From Streptomyces coelicoflavus (GTDB taxonomy: Bacteria; Actinomycetota; Actinomycetes; Streptomycetales; Streptomycetaceae), in assembly GCF_003112555.1 (NCBI RefSeq), contig NZ_BEWB01000003.1, positions 434,001 through 498,000 of the forward strand: a stretch of 64,000 nt of DNA, read 5' to 3'. Shown here piece after piece: positions 36,240-45,710 of the stretch. Position 1 is the stretch's first letter; each line of letters opens with the position of its first letter. The notes under the pieces are model-generated. The model saw only the letters and a list, made by a program, of their open reading frames with translations. It was not told where the DNA came from and ran no database searches. Both the position numbers and the translations under genes were made by a program.

Positions 36240-38021
36240 GTGATCGAACCGCACGCGCCCGCCCCGCCCGGCTCTCCGCCGTCCTGGGGCGATGCCTGCG
36301 GTCCCAGCGACGCCTGCGACGCCTGCGACGCCTGCGACGCCTGCGACGCCTGCGACGCCTGCGACGCCTGCGGTCCCAGCGAGGCCGGCGGCCCCGGCGG
36401 TCCCGAAGCGACCGCGCGGCTGCCGGTCCGGCCGGCCGTCGGGCGGTTCCTGGTGCTGGCGGGCGTGTTCGTGTGCGCGGCCTGCGGGCTCGTGTACGAA
36501 CTCGAACTCGTCGCGCTGGCCTCGTACCTGATCGGCGACTCGGTCACCCAGGCGTCCGTCGTCCTGTCCGTCATGGTCTTCGCCATGGGCCTCGGCTCGC
36601 TCGCCGCCAAACGGCTGCGCGGCCTCGCGGCGGCCGGCTTCGGCGCGCTGGAGGCCGTCCTCGCCCTCGTCGGCGGCTCCAGCGCGATGGTGCTGTACGC
36701 CGTCTTCGCCTGGACCGGCGGCTGGGGCGGCCTGTGGGCCGACGGCCCGCGCGTCCTGCTGGTCGCCTTCTCCCTGGCCATCGGCGTGCTGATCGGCGCC
36801 GAGGTGCCGCTGCTCATGGAGCTGATCCAGCGTGTCCGCAGACAGGACCCGGGCGGTGCCGTCGCCGACCTCTTCGCCGCGGACTACGTCGGCGCGCTCG
36901 TCGGCGGCCTCGCCTTCCCGTTCGTGCTGCTGCCCTTCCTCGGCCAGCTCACCGGCGCGCTGCTCACCGGCACCGTCAACGCGGTCGTCGGTGCCGCCCT
37001 GGTCCTCGGCCTGTTCCGGCGCGACCTGACCCGCCGGGCGCGCTGGCTGCTGCTGGCCGCCAACGTGGTCGTCCTCGCGCTCCTCGCCACGGCGACCGTC
37101 CTCGCCGACGACTTCGAACGCGCCGCCCGGCAGGCCGTGTACGGCCAGGACGTCCGCGTGGCGGTGCGGACCGACGTGCAGGAGGTCGTCCTGACCGGCG
37201 ACACCGACGGCCGGCCCCTCGACCTGTTCCTGGACGGCCGGCTGCGGGTGCGCGGCAGCGACGAGCGGCGCTACCACGAGGCGCTGGTGCACCCCGCCAT
37301 GAGCGGCCCCCACGCGCGCGTGCTGGTTCTCGGCGGCGGCGACGGCCTCGCCGTCCGGGAGGTCCTGCGCCACCCCGGCGTACGCCGTGTCGACGTCGTC
37401 GAACTCGACCCCCAGCTCGCCCGGCTGGCCCGGCACGACCCCGGCCTGTCCGCCCTCAACGAGCACGCCTACGGCGACGCGCGCGTCCACACCGGCACGG
37501 GCGACGCCTTCCGCCGGCTGCGCTCGACGCCCTCCGGGACGTACGACGTGGTGATCTCGGACCTGCCCGACCCGGCCGTCACGGCCAGTACGAAGCTGTA
37601 CTCGCAGGAGTTCTACGGCCTGCTGCGGCGGGTGCTCGCGCCCGACGGGCGGCTGGTGGTCCACGCGGGCCCGGTCTCCGCACACCCGCGGGCCTTCTGG
37701 ACGGTGGACGCCACCCTCCGCGCTGCCGGCCTGCCGACCGTCGCCTACCGCGTCGGCGCACGCGACCCGGGCTCCGGCCCCGACGCCGCCTCCGAGCCCG
37801 GCCCCACGCCCGGCCCCGACCGCACCGGCGCGGCCCCGCGCGCGCCCCGCGGCTGGGGTTTCCTCCTGGCCGCCCGGACGCCCCCCGTGCTGCGCCTCGA
37901 CCCGGCGGCGCCCCGCCCGCACACCCTCACACCGGACTCCCTGACCCGGGACGCCCGCGACGCGGCCCGCACCCGGATGCCGGGGCTGCCGCCCTCCACG
38001 CTGGTGCATCCCCGCTACTGA
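36240..38021 (+). CDS. Membrane-bound polyamine aminopropyltransferase (spermidine synthase-like)
   Basis: 593 residues. Residues ~60-290 form about seven membrane helices ([60 protein letters not shown]). Residues ~300-540 are a SpeE fold: [54 protein letters not shown], and [20 protein letters not shown]. It would transfer aminopropyl groups from decarboxylated SAM. The N-terminus carries seven Asp-Ala-Cys repeats encoded by a 9-bp minisatellite. GTG 36240 fits a leaderless mRNA. The C-terminal linker is Pro-rich. Confidence 0.88.
   Translation: MIEPHAPAPPGSPPSWGDACGPSDACDACDACDACDACDACDACGPSEAGGPGGPEATARLPVRPAVGRFLVLAGVFVCAACGLVYELELVALASYLIGDSVTQASVVLSVMVFAMGLGSLAAKRLRGLAAAGFGALEAVLALVGGSSAMVLYAVFAWTGGWGGLWADGPRVLLVAFSLAIGVLIGAEVPLLMELIQRVRRQDPGGAVADLFAADYVGALVGGLAFPFVLLPFLGQLTGALLTGTVNAVVGAALVLGLFRRDLTRRARWLLLAANVVVLALLATATVLADDFERAARQAVYGQDVRVAVRTDVQEVVLTGDTDGRPLDLFLDGRLRVRGSDERRYHEALVHPAMSGPHARVLVLGGGDGLAVREVLRHPGVRRVDVVELDPQLARLARHDPGLSALNEHAYGDARVHTGTGDAFRRLRSTPSGTYDVVISDLPDPAVTASTKLYSQEFYGLLRRVLAPDGRLVVHAGPVSAHPRAFWTVDATLRAAGLPTVAYRVGARDPGSGPDAASEPGPTPGPDRTGAAPRAPRGWGFLLAARTPPVLRLDPAAPRPHTLTPDSLTRDARDAARTRMPGLPPSTLVHPRY
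36309..36371 (+). repeat. Seven-copy 9-bp coding minisatellite (GACGCCTGC)
   Basis: Seven perfect tandem copies of GACGCCTGC in frame encode (Asp-Ala-Cys)7 near the N-terminus of the spermidine-synthase-like protein. GGTCCCAGC flanks the array on both sides. Confidence 0.97.
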
Positions 38022-38110
38022 GCCCGGCGCGCGGGCGCCGCGACCGCGAGCGTCCACGGCCCCCGTGGTCCCCACGTCCCCCACGTCCATCCGTGGCCCC
38101 CGTGGCCCCC

Positions 38111-38173
38111 GTGATCCCCGTGATCCCCGTGATCCCCGTGATCCCCGTGATCCCCGTGATCCCCGTGATCCCC
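38111..38173. repeat. Seven-copy 9-bp intergenic minisatellite (GTGATCCCC)
   Basis: Seven perfect tandem copies between the spermidine-synthase-like gene and a sensor kinase gene, preceded by imperfect GTGGCCCCC copies. Same period and copy number as the coding array at 36309. Confidence 0.97.
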
Positions 38174-38380
38174 GTGCGGCGGCCCGGCCCTTCCCCCCCG
38201 GGTACGGGACGAACCGCCACACCCCCTGTGGATCGCTCGCACCGAGAACCTATGGCCGCCCCGCGTGCCGCGGAATCCGGCGGTGGGTGGAGACCGGAGC
38301 CAACCCGGCGCGGTAGCCGGCCGGTTCCTGCAACTTCCGCGGTACGGCAGAAGGATGACGCCGACGCCGGGCGGCGGACC

Positions 38381-38386
38381 TACGCT
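38381..38386 (+). promoter_or_regulatory. -10 box of the sensor kinase operon (leaderless)
   Basis: TACGCT ends six bases before ATG 38393. TGACGC at 38356-38361 is a possible -35 (19-bp spacer). Confidence 0.5.
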
Positions 38387-38392
38387 GCGGGA

Positions 38393-39553
38393 ATGCGCCT
38401 GCACCCCCTGGCGGCCGACGGCCTGATCGCCGCGGCGCTGACGACCGTGGCCGTCCTGCTCGGCACCGAGGCCGTCGCCCAGGGGTGGCCCGCGCTCGAC
38501 CCGCTCGCCTGGACCCTCGTCGCCCTGCTGACCCTCCCTCTCGTCCTGCGCACCCGCGCCCCCGTCACGGTCTGCCTCGCCGTCCACGCCTGCTGGGCGG
38601 TGTACGTCACCCTCGACTACTGGCCCGTCGTGGGCTCTTTCGGCCCGATGCTCGCCGTCTACACCGTCGCCTCCCTGCGCCCCACCCGCACCGCCGCCGC
38701 CTGCGCCGCGCTGCTCGCCGGGGTCTGGATCTACGCCGGTCTGCGCAGCGACGCCGGGGCGATGGCCTCGGTGGTGGGGCAGGCCGTGGGCTTCCCGCTG
38801 GTGCTGTGGCGGTTCGGGTATGTGGCCCGCCGGACCGGCGAGCTGACGCTGCGGCTGCGGGCCGAGCAGGCCGACCGCGCCCGGCGCGAGGTCGCCGAGG
38901 AACGGGTGCGGATCGCCCGCGAACTGCACGACGTGGTCGCCCACCACATCGCCGTCATCAACGTCCAGGCGGGCCTCGCCCGCTTCGTCTTCCACTCCGA
39001 CGCGCGCACCGCGCGCGACGCCCTGGACACCATCGAGGGCGCCAGTGGCGAGGCCCTGGCCGAACTGCGCCGCATACTCGGCCTGCTGCGGGCCGACGGC
39101 GTGCAGGGCGCGGACGGCGCACCCGCCCCCGGCCTCGACCAGCTCGACGAGATGGTCACCCGGGTGCGCACCGGCGGCGTCGGCGTCGAGCTGCGCGTCA
39201 CGGGCACCCCGCGCCCCCTGCCGCCCGGCGTCCAGCTGTGCGTCTACCGGGTCGTGCAGGAGGCGCTCACCAACGTGCTCAAGTACGCGCCCGGCGCGGA
39301 CGCCGCCGTGGAACTCGCCTACCGGGCGGGCGAGGTGACGGTGTCGGTGACCGACGGCGGGCCGGTGGAGGGGCTGGATCCGGTCACACCTGCCGAGCGG
39401 GGCGGACACGGCTTGATCGGGATGCGGGAGAGGGCCAAGCTCTACGGCGGGACGATCCTCGTCGGCCCGCGCAGCGAGGGTGGATTCGGCGTGCGCCTTA
39501 CCCTGCCGACGCCGGTACAGGCCGCACGCAGGGGAGACACCGTCAGGGAATGA
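38393..39553 (+). CDS. Sensor histidine kinase (NarL/DesK type)
   Basis: 386 residues. N-terminal ~150 residues hold about five membrane helices with short loops ([38 protein letters not shown]). The HisKA_3 dimerisation helix carries the phospho-histidine in [20 protein letters not shown] (~residue 180). The HATPase_c domain follows with [18 protein letters not shown] (N box) and [17 protein letters not shown] (G box). No extracellular sensor domain is seen, so the stimulus may be in the membrane. The stop overlaps the next start (ATGA), giving a two-gene operon. Confidence 0.93.
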   Translation: MRLHPLAADGLIAAALTTVAVLLGTEAVAQGWPALDPLAWTLVALLTLPLVLRTRAPVTVCLAVHACWAVYVTLDYWPVVGSFGPMLAVYTVASLRPTRTAAACAALLAGVWIYAGLRSDAGAMASVVGQAVGFPLVLWRFGYVARRTGELTLRLRAEQADRARREVAEERVRIARELHDVVAHHIAVINVQAGLARFVFHSDARTARDALDTIEGASGEALAELRRILGLLRADGVQGADGAPAPGLDQLDEMVTRVRTGGVGVELRVTGTPRPLPPGVQLCVYRVVQEALTNVLKYAPGADAAVELAYRAGEVTVSVTDGGPVEGLDPVTPAERGGHGLIGMRERAKLYGGTILVGPRSEGGFGVRLTLPTPVQAARRGDTVRE

Positions 39554-40293
39554 CCGACGCAGACCGCCCGCCGGACGGGCCGCACCACGACGCCGCCGGG
39601 CCGATACGCCTGCTCGTCGTCGACGACCAGTTCCTCGTCCGCAGCGGCCTCGCCACGCTGCTGCGCGCCGCGCCCGGCATGGAGGTCGTCGGCGAGGCGG
39701 CCGACGGCGCCGAGGCGGTGGCGCTGGCCGCGCGGACCCGGCCGGACGTCGTCCTGATGGACATCCGCATGCCCGGCCTCACCGGCATCCAGGCCACCGA
39801 GCGGATCCTCGCCGAGGCGGTGGACCCCGCGCCCCGCGTCCTCGTCCTGACCACCTTCGATCTCGACGAGTACGTGTACGGCGCCCTGCGGGCCGGCGCC
39901 TCCGGGTTCCTGCTCAAGGACGCGGGGCCGGAACGGCTGCTGGCCGCGATCACCGCGGTGCACGGCGGCGACGCGCTCTTCGCCCCCGCGGTCACCCGGC
40001 GTCTGGTGGAGGCGTTCACGCGGATGACGGACACGGGGCGCGCCGAATCCCCGGACGCCGCTCCGCCGCCCGAGCTGACGGCGCTGACCGGCCGCGAGGC
40101 CGAGGTGCTGAAGCTGGTGGCCGGCGGGCTGAGTAACGCCGAGGCGGCCGACCGCCTGTTCATCAGCGAGGCCACGGTGAAGACCCACCTCAACCGCACG
40201 ATGAGCAAGCTGGGCCTGACCAGCCGGGCCCAGGCGGTGGTCGTGGCGTACGAGACGGGGCTGGTGACGCCGGGCGGCGCGGGCGGCGGGTGA
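39550..40293 (+). CDS. NarL-family response regulator
   Basis: 247 residues. Receiver with the acidic pair in [20 protein letters not shown], phospho-Asp in [20 protein letters not shown], and conserved switch residues [20 protein letters not shown]; then a Lux[24 protein letters not shown] / [20 protein letters not shown]. The overlapping histidine kinase upstream is its partner. Ala/Gly/Pro-rich linkers flank the two domains. Targets unknown. Confidence 0.95.
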   Translation: MTDADRPPDGPHHDAAGPIRLLVVDDQFLVRSGLATLLRAAPGMEVVGEAADGAEAVALAARTRPDVVLMDIRMPGLTGIQATERILAEAVDPAPRVLVLTTFDLDEYVYGALRAGASGFLLKDAGPERLLAAITAVHGGDALFAPAVTRRLVEAFTRMTDTGRAESPDAAPPPELTALTGREAEVLKLVAGGLSNAEAADRLFISEATVKTHLNRTMSKLGLTSRAQAVVVAYETGLVTPGGAGGG

Positions 40294-40345
40294 CTTTGTG
40301 CCGACGGGGGGTGCACCGGGCGCCCGCTGGGTAGGCTGCGCTGAC

Positions 40346-41248
40346 ATGGAGCATGAGGTGTTCGTTCCGGTTCCGGCCGAGCGGCTCAGGGACGTGCTGG
40401 CCGACCCCGTCCGGGTCGCCCGGGCGGTCCCGGGGCTCCAGCAGGACGCCGGTGCCGAGCCCGTCGCGGGCCGGCTCAAGGTGCGCATCGGCAGTCACTC
40501 CATCACCTACCGCGGCTCCCTGCGCCTGTCCGCGCGGGAGGACGGCACGTACGCCGTCGAGGGCGAGGCCACCGAGTCGCGCGGCACCGGCACGGTCAAG
40601 CTCGCGCTCACGCTCCGCGCGGACGACGCCGACGGCGGCGCCACCGTCACCTTCACCGGGAAGGCCACCGCGGACGGCCGCGTCACCGAGCTGCCCGGCG
40701 AGTCGGTCACGTCGGCGGCGGCCCGGCTGCTGACCCGGTTCGCGGCGAACCTGGGCGCGGCGGCGCAGGTCTCCCCGCAGCCGGACCCGGAAGCACAGCC
40801 GGACGAGACGAAGCCCCAGCCGGACCCGGACCCCGCCCCGGACCCCGCCTCGGACCCGGATCCCGCCCCGGACCCTGAGGCGCACCCCGATCCGCACTCC
40901 ACCTCCGTCTTCGACACCGAGATCCCCCCGCCCTCCCTCATGGACACGGACGAGGACGATGAAGGAGCGGACGGCGACCCGCCCGGGGACGAGGTAGCGG
41001 ACACGGCGCCGCACGCCGCCGGGGAACCGGCCGTCCAGCCTCCCGCCGAGGCCGCGCACGCCCGCCGCACGATGATCGGCCGCAGCGCCGAGGAGGTGGA
41101 CCACGCCCCGCCGCGCGGCAGGTACGCCCCCGTGCCCGCACCCCAGGCGAGCGCGGTCGGCGCCCCCCTGCGCTGGGCCGCCCCCGCGGCCGCGCTGGTC
41201 GTGGCGTCGGCGATCGTAGTGGGCCGTGCTCTGCGCAAACGCCGCTGA
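40346..41248 (+). CDS. SRPBCC (CoxG-like) protein with C-terminal membrane anchor
   Basis: 300 residues. The first ~150 form an SRPBCC/START fold of the CoxG kind: MEHEVFVPVPAERLRDVLAD, AVPGLQQDAGAEPVAGRLKV, GTGTVKLALTLRADD, ESVTSAAARLLTRFAANLG. CoxG proteins accompany CO dehydrogenase maturation or bind hydrophobic ligands, but no coxMSL genes are nearby. A long Pro/Asp/Glu-rich linker follows, ending in one helix WAAPAAALVVASAIVVG plus RALRKRR, so the soluble domain seems tethered to the inner face of the membrane. A TAGGCT -10 box eight bases before the ATG suggests a near-leaderless mRNA. Confidence 0.85.
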   Translation: MEHEVFVPVPAERLRDVLADPVRVARAVPGLQQDAGAEPVAGRLKVRIGSHSITYRGSLRLSAREDGTYAVEGEATESRGTGTVKLALTLRADDADGGATVTFTGKATADGRVTELPGESVTSAAARLLTRFAANLGAAAQVSPQPDPEAQPDETKPQPDPDPAPDPASDPDPAPDPEAHPDPHSTSVFDTEIPPPSLMDTDEDDEGADGDPPGDEVADTAPHAAGEPAVQPPAEAAHARRTMIGRSAEEVDHAPPRGRYAPVPAPQASAVGAPLRWAAPAAALVVASAIVVGRALRKRR

Positions 41249-41372
41249 ACCGCGGCCCGGCGTGACCCGCCCCGGCACCCGGCACCCAGGCACCCGCCAC
41301 CCGCCACCCGTCACCCGGCACCGCCCCGTCGGCCGAGTGGGCCGCCCTTGATCGCCCAAGTAGGGTCGTGGC

Positions 41373-42179
41373 GTGAGTAACGAACCCATCACGCTGACCG
41401 CGGGTGACGCGGAGGCGACCGTGCTGCCGGGCAACGGCGGCCGGATCGGCGGGCTCCGCGTCGGCGGCACGGAACTGCTCCGCCAGGGTGAGCGCTACGG
41501 CTGCTTCCCGATGGTCCCCTGGTGCGGACGCATCCGCGAGGGCCGCTTCAGCGACGGCGCCGTGGTCCACCAGATGCCCCTGAACTCCCCGCCGCACGCC
41601 ATCCACGGCACCGCCCGCGACGCCGCCTGGCGCACCGCCCGCGTCGGCGGGAGCGAGGCCGTCCTCACGTACGATCTCGTCGACCCCTGGCCGTACACCG
41701 GCCGCGTCACCCAGGTCGTCGCCCTCGCCGAGGACGCGCTGACGCTGACGATGGCCGTGGAGACGTACGAGTCGTCCTTCCCGGCGCAGGTCGGCTGGCA
41801 CCCCTGGTTCAACCGGACCCTGGACGGCGCGGACGGCGCGGACGGCCCCGGAGTGGAGATCGCCTTCGACCCCGCCTGGCAGGAGGAGCGCGGCGACGAC
41901 CACCTCCCCACCGGCAACCGCGTCGACCCGAAGCCGGGCCCCTGGGACGACTGCTTCGGCATGCCCGACGGCGTCGACGTCACCCTCACCTGGCCGGGAC
42001 GGCTGGAGCTGAAGGTGACCAGCCGGGAGCAGTGGGCCGTGGTGTACGACGAGCAGGAGGCCGCCGTCTGCGTGGAGCCGCAGACCGGCCCGCCCAACGG
42101 CCTGAACACCCTCCCGCGCCTGGTCACACCCCTGGAGCCGCTGGAGGCCACGACCACCTGGTCCTGGCGCCGCCTTTAA
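41373..42179 (+). CDS. Aldose 1-epimerase (galactose mutarotase-like)
   Basis: 268 residues of GalM-type beta-supersandwich fold: GNGGRIGGLRVGGTELL, MVPWCGRIREGRFSDG with the WCGR motif, NSPPHAIHGTARDAAW carrying the catalytic His, and QVGWHPWFNRTLDG with the second His. The catalytic Glu is likely in AAVCVEPQTGPPNGLN. It interconverts alpha and beta anomers of a hexose; whether glucose-6-phosphate or free sugar is not clear. TAGGGT ends six bases before GTG 41373, so it is leaderless. The next gene, pyrE, has its -10 overlapping this stop codon. Confidence 0.93.
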   Translation: MSNEPITLTAGDAEATVLPGNGGRIGGLRVGGTELLRQGERYGCFPMVPWCGRIREGRFSDGAVVHQMPLNSPPHAIHGTARDAAWRTARVGGSEAVLTYDLVDPWPYTGRVTQVVALAEDALTLTMAVETYESSFPAQVGWHPWFNRTLDGADGADGPGVEIAFDPAWQEERGDDHLPTGNRVDPKPGPWDDCFGMPDGVDVTLTWPGRLELKVTSREQWAVVYDEQEAAVCVEPQTGPPNGLNTLPRLVTPLEPLEATTTWSWRRL

Positions 42180-42189
42180 GCTGGCGTAC

Positions 42190-42738
42190 ATGACGGATGT
42201 ACGCGGCGAGCTGCTGCAGCAGATCAAGGACAAGGCCGTGGTGCACGGCAAGGTGACCCTCTCCTCGGGTCTGGAGGCCGACTACTACGTCGACCTGCGC
42301 CGCATCACCCTCGACGGCGAGGCCGCGCCCCTGGTCGGGCAGGTGCTGCTCGACCTCACCGCCGACCTGGAGTTCGACGCGGTGGGCGGGCTCACCATGG
42401 GCGCCGACCCGGTCGCCGCGAGCATGCTGCACGCCGCCGCCGCACGCGGCCGCAGGCTCGACGCGTTCGTCGTCCGCAAGGCCGCCAAGGCGCACGGGTT
42501 GCAGCGCCGCGTCGAGGGCCCGGAGATCAAGGGCCGCCGTGTCGTGGTCGTCGAGGACACCTCCACCACCGGCGGCTCCCCGCTCACCGCCGTCGAGGCC
42601 GTGCGCGAGGCCGGCGCCGAGGTGGTCGCCGTCGTGACGATCGTCGACCGGGCGACGGGCGCCGCGGAGAAGATCCAGGACGGCGCGGGAGTGCCGTACC
42701 TGTACGCGTACGACAAGGACGAGCTGGGCCTGGACTGA
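42190..42738 (+). CDS. pyrE: Orotate phosphoribosyltransferase
   Basis: 182 residues. Forms OMP from orotate and PRPP in pyrimidine synthesis. PRPP motif VVVVEDTSTTGGSPLTAV, and the N-terminal HGKVTLSSGLEADYYVDLRR substrate segment; the catalytic lysines lie in VRKAAKAHGLQRRVEG. It is the short actinobacterial/archaeal type. TAAGCT (42177-42182) stands seven bases before ATG 42190 and overlaps the stop of the epimerase gene, giving a leaderless start of its own. It lies far from the main pyr cluster, as in other Streptomyces. Confidence 0.96.
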   Translation: MTDVRGELLQQIKDKAVVHGKVTLSSGLEADYYVDLRRITLDGEAAPLVGQVLLDLTADLEFDAVGGLTMGADPVAASMLHAAAARGRRLDAFVVRKAAKAHGLQRRVEGPEIKGRRVVVVEDTSTTGGSPLTAVEAVREAGAEVVAVVTIVDRATGAAEKIQDGAGVPYLYAYDKDELGLD

Positions 42739-42892
42739 CACCAGGGGTACCAGGGGCCGAGACGGGACCGGGGTCCACTCGGGTATTCCCGTTCCGTCTG
42801 GAAGGATGGGGCCGACGATGACGTCGCCCCCCAGTCCTAGGTCAGGGCCATAAGCAACAACACGCCCACCCGCACATACAAGGAGCGGACAG

Positions 42893-43924
42893 ATGCCCAT
42901 CGCAACTCCCGAGGTCTACAACGAGATGCTGGACCGGGCGAAGGCAGGAAAGTTCGCCTACCCGGCCATCAACGTGACCTCTTCCCAGACGCTGCACGCC
43001 GCCCTGCGCGGTTTCGCGGAGGCGGAGAGCGACGGCATCGTCCAGATCTCCACCGGCGGCGCCGAGTTCCTGGGCGGCCAGCACAACAAGGACATGGTGA
43101 CCGGCGCCGTCGCCCTCGCCGAGTTCGCGCACATCGTCGCCGAGAAGTACGACGTCACCGTCGCCCTGCACACGGACCACTGCCCCAAGGACAAGCTCGA
43201 CGGGTACGTACGCCCGCTGCTGGCGGTCTCCGAGGAGCGCGTGAAGGCCGGCCGCAACCCGCTCTTCCAGTCGCACATGTGGGACGGTTCCGCCGAGACC
43301 CTGTCCGACAACCTCTCCATCGCCCAGGAGCTCCTGGAGCGCGCCCGCGCCGCCAGGATCATCCTCGAGGTCGAGATCACCCCGACCGGCGGCGAGGAGG
43401 ACGGCGTCTCGCACGAGATCAACGACTCCCTGTACACGACGGTCGACGACGCGGTCCGCACCGTCGAGGCCCTGGGCCTGGGCGAGAAGGGCCGCTACCT
43501 GCTCGCCGCGTCCTTCGGCAACGTGCACGGTGTGTACAAGCCGGGCAACGTCGTGCTCCGCCCCGAGCTGCTCAAGGAGCTGAACGAGGGCATCGCGTCG
43601 AAGTACGGCCGGCCGGCCGGCAGCAAGCCGTTCGACTTCGTCTTCCACGGCGGCTCCGGTTCCTCCGCCGAGGAGATCGCGACCGCGCTGGAGAACGGCG
43701 TGGTCAAGATGAACATCGACACGGACACCCAGTACGCCTTCACGCGTCCGGTCGCCGACCACATGTTCAGCAACTACGACGGTGTCCTGAAGGTCGACGG
43801 CGAGGTCGGCAACAAGAAGACCTACGACCCGCGCACCTGGGGCAAGCTGGCCGAGGCCGGCATGGCCGCGCGCGTCGTCGAGGCCTGTGGCCACCTGCGT
43901 TCGGCGGGCCAGAAGATCAAGTAA
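42893..43924 (+). CDS. fba: Class II fructose-bisphosphate aldolase
   Basis: 343 residues. Zinc-dependent glycolytic/gluconeogenic aldolase cleaving FBP to DHAP and G3P. Zinc-ligand motif VALHTDHCPKDKLDGYVRP, the substrate loop VFHGGSGSSAEEIATALENG, and SFGNVHGVYKPGNVVLRPEL. ATG 42893 has AAGGAG eight bases upstream. It stands as a single gene with a promoter region of ~150 bases (several TAGG/TAAG hexamers) and a good terminator. High-expression codon choice fits a core glycolytic enzyme. Confidence 0.98.
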   Translation: MPIATPEVYNEMLDRAKAGKFAYPAINVTSSQTLHAALRGFAEAESDGIVQISTGGAEFLGGQHNKDMVTGAVALAEFAHIVAEKYDVTVALHTDHCPKDKLDGYVRPLLAVSEERVKAGRNPLFQSHMWDGSAETLSDNLSIAQELLERARAARIILEVEITPTGGEEDGVSHEINDSLYTTVDDAVRTVEALGLGEKGRYLLAASFGNVHGVYKPGNVVLRPELLKELNEGIASKYGRPAGSKPFDFVFHGGSGSSAEEIATALENGVVKMNIDTDTQYAFTRPVADHMFSNYDGVLKVDGEVGNKKTYDPRTWGKLAEAGMAARVVEACGHLRSAGQKIK

Positions 43925-43950
43925 CACCCGGTCGACACGACCGTACGCAC

Positions 43951-43977
43951 GAGCCCGGCGCCCGACGCGCCGGGCTC
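43951..43977. terminator. Terminator after fba
   Basis: GAGCCCGGCGC and GCGCCGGGCTC, an 11-bp perfect stem with a 5-base loop. Confidence 0.85.
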
Positions 43978-43992
43978 GCCGCATGCCGGGGG

Positions 43993-44006
43993 TATACGGG
44001 TGTATA
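43993..44006. promoter_or_regulatory. TATAC-N4-GTATA dyad at the MFS exporter promoter
   Basis: Perfect 5-bp arms overlap the TATATC -10 box (44003-44008), nine bases before ATG 44015: a probable operator of a TetR/MarR-type repressor not encoded nearby. Confidence 0.5.
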
Positions 44007-44014
44007 TCTGGGGC

Positions 44015-45484
44015 ATGCCCGATGTCCGGCTGTCCTCACCGCAGGGCAAGTGGATCCTGCTGACCACCGTCCTCGGCTCCAGCATGGCGCTGCTGGACTC
44101 CACCGTCGTCAACGTCGCGCTCCCCCACATCGGCCGCGACCTCGGCGCGGACCTGGCCGCCCTCCAGTGGACCGTCAACGCGTACATGGTCACGCTGGCC
44201 GGCCTGATCCTCCTCGGCGGCGCCCTCGGGGACCGCTTCGGCCGCCGCCGGATCTTCGTCCTCGGCGTGCTGTGGTTCGCCGCCGCCTCCCTGCTGTGCG
44301 GCCTCGCGCCGAACGCCGGGGTCCTGGTCGCCGCCCGTGCCCTCCAGGGCGTCGGCGGTGCGCTGCTCACGCCCGGCTCCCTCGCCCTCATCCAGGCCTC
44401 GTTCCACGCCGACGACCGGGGCCGCGCGGTGGGCCTGTGGTCGGGGTTCGGCGGCGTCGGCGCGGCGGTCGGGCCGTTCCTCGGCGGCTGGCTGGTCGAC
44501 GGGGCCGGCTGGCGCTGGGTCTTCCTCCTCAACGTCCCGCTGGCGCTGCTGTGCGCCCCGATCGCGCTGCGGCACGTCCCCGAGTCCTCGGACGAGCGCG
44601 CCCACACCCGCTTCGACGTCCTCGGCGCCGCCCTGTGCGCGGCGGCCCTCGCGCTGCTCACCTACGCGCTGATCGAGGCCCGTACGGCGTCCTGGGCGGT
44701 GGCGCTCAGCGCGGTGGCCGGGGCGGTGGCCGCCGTGGCCTTCGTCCTCGTCGAGCGGCGCGGCAAGGACCCGATGATGCCGCTCGACGTCTTCTCCTCC
44801 CGCCAGTTCACGGCGGTCAACCTGGTCACCCTGTGCGTGTACGCGGCCTTCGGCGGCTTCTTCTTCCTCGCCGCGCTCCAGCTCCAGGTCGTCGTCGGCT
44901 GGTCCGCGCTGGCCGCCGGTACGGCCCTGCTGCCGACCACCGTCCTGATGCTGCTGCTCTCGGCCCGCTCCGGCGAACTCGCCGAGCGCCTCGGCCCGCG
45001 CCTCCAGCTCACCGTCGGCCCCCTGCTCTGCGCCGCCGGGATGGTGCTGATGCTGCGGGTCGGCCCCGGCGCCTCGTACCTCGCCGACGTGCTGCCCGCG
45101 CTGCTGGTGCTCGGCCTCGGCATGGTCACGCTGGTCGCCCCGCTGACGGCGAGCGTGCTGGCCGCCGTGGACACCGCGCGCGCCGGTCTGGCCAGCGGCA
45201 TCAACAACGCGGCGGCCCGGGCTGCGGGCCTCGTCGCGGTCGCCGCGCTGCCGCTGCTCACCGGCATGGGCGAGGAGGCCTACCGGTCGGCCGACGCGTT
45301 CGACGACGCGTTCGGACCGGCCATGCTGATCTGCGCGGGCGTCCTGGTGGCGGGCTCCCTGATCGCCTTCACCACGGTGCGCCGCCCGGCCCCGGACTGC
45401 CCCCACCCCGAGTGCCGCACCCACGGTTCGGTCCTGACACCCCCGCTGGAGCAAGGGGCGGGGGGAACCGCGCACGAGAGGTGA
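44015..45484 (+). CDS. MFS drug exporter, DHA2 (14-TM) family
   Basis: 489 residues, 14 predicted helices. DHA2 signatures: LDSTVVNVALPHIGRDLGAD (motif D1), LGDRFGRRRIFVLGVLWF (motif A), RALQGVGGALLTPGSLALIQ (motif B) and GGVGAAVGPFLGGWLVDGAG (motif C, the antiporter motif). Proton-driven export of drugs or small molecules is expected. ATG 44015 is chosen over GTG 44000 because TATATC lies six bases before it (leaderless). No regulator gene adjoins, although a dyad covers the promoter. Confidence 0.93.
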   Translation: MPDVRLSSPQGKWILLTTVLGSSMALLDSTVVNVALPHIGRDLGADLAALQWTVNAYMVTLAGLILLGGALGDRFGRRRIFVLGVLWFAAASLLCGLAPNAGVLVAARALQGVGGALLTPGSLALIQASFHADDRGRAVGLWSGFGGVGAAVGPFLGGWLVDGAGWRWVFLLNVPLALLCAPIALRHVPESSDERAHTRFDVLGAALCAAALALLTYALIEARTASWAVALSAVAGAVAAVAFVLVERRGKDPMMPLDVFSSRQFTAVNLVTLCVYAAFGGFFFLAALQLQVVVGWSALAAGTALLPTTVLMLLLSARSGELAERLGPRLQLTVGPLLCAAGMVLMLRVGPGASYLADVLPALLVLGLGMVTLVAPLTASVLAAVDTARAGLASGINNAAARAAGLVAVAALPLLTGMGEEAYRSADAFDDAFGPAMLICAGVLVAGSLIAFTTVRRPAPDCPHPECRTHGSVLTPPLEQGAGGTAHER

Positions 45485-45564
45485 CGCAGGGCACCGCCTA
45501 GGACCGACGCCCGGGTCACGCCCTCAAGGGGCGCGGGGAACTGCGCGCTCAACCACAACGCACC

Positions 45565-45665
45565 CGCACCCGACAACGCACCCGCACCCGCACCCGACAG
45601 CGCACCCGCACCCGCACCCGACAACGCACCCCACCTCACCCCACCCCACCCCACCCCATCGCACC
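45565..45665. repeat. Low-complexity CACCC-type repeats
   Basis: Three near-copies of a ~24-bp unit (CGCACCCGCACCCGCACCCG plus ACAR) grade into CACCC pentamers between the MFS and DUF3151 genes. Confidence 0.9.
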
Positions 45666-45710
45666 CACAGCCCCGTCCAGCCGCCGCCGGCGATGCCGCA
45701 GACTTGTCCC

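Larger units (their letters stand above)
38022..38392. other. Intergenic region with minisatellite and promoter
   Basis: Contains the 9-bp array (38111-38173), degenerate CCGTGG-type copies on its left, and the -10 box of the downstream sensor kinase. No gene seen. Confidence 0.5.

Noticed and set aside
36309..38173. Tandem 9-bp arrays considered as a CRISPR array
   Set aside because: Units are contiguous without spacers and far too short; one array is coding.
36197..38392. Long plus-strand frame joined in frame to the sensor kinase at 38393
   Set aside because: Arg/Pro-rich shadow of the spermidine-synthase gene that happens to run into the kinase frame; the kinase starts at 38393 with its own -10 box.
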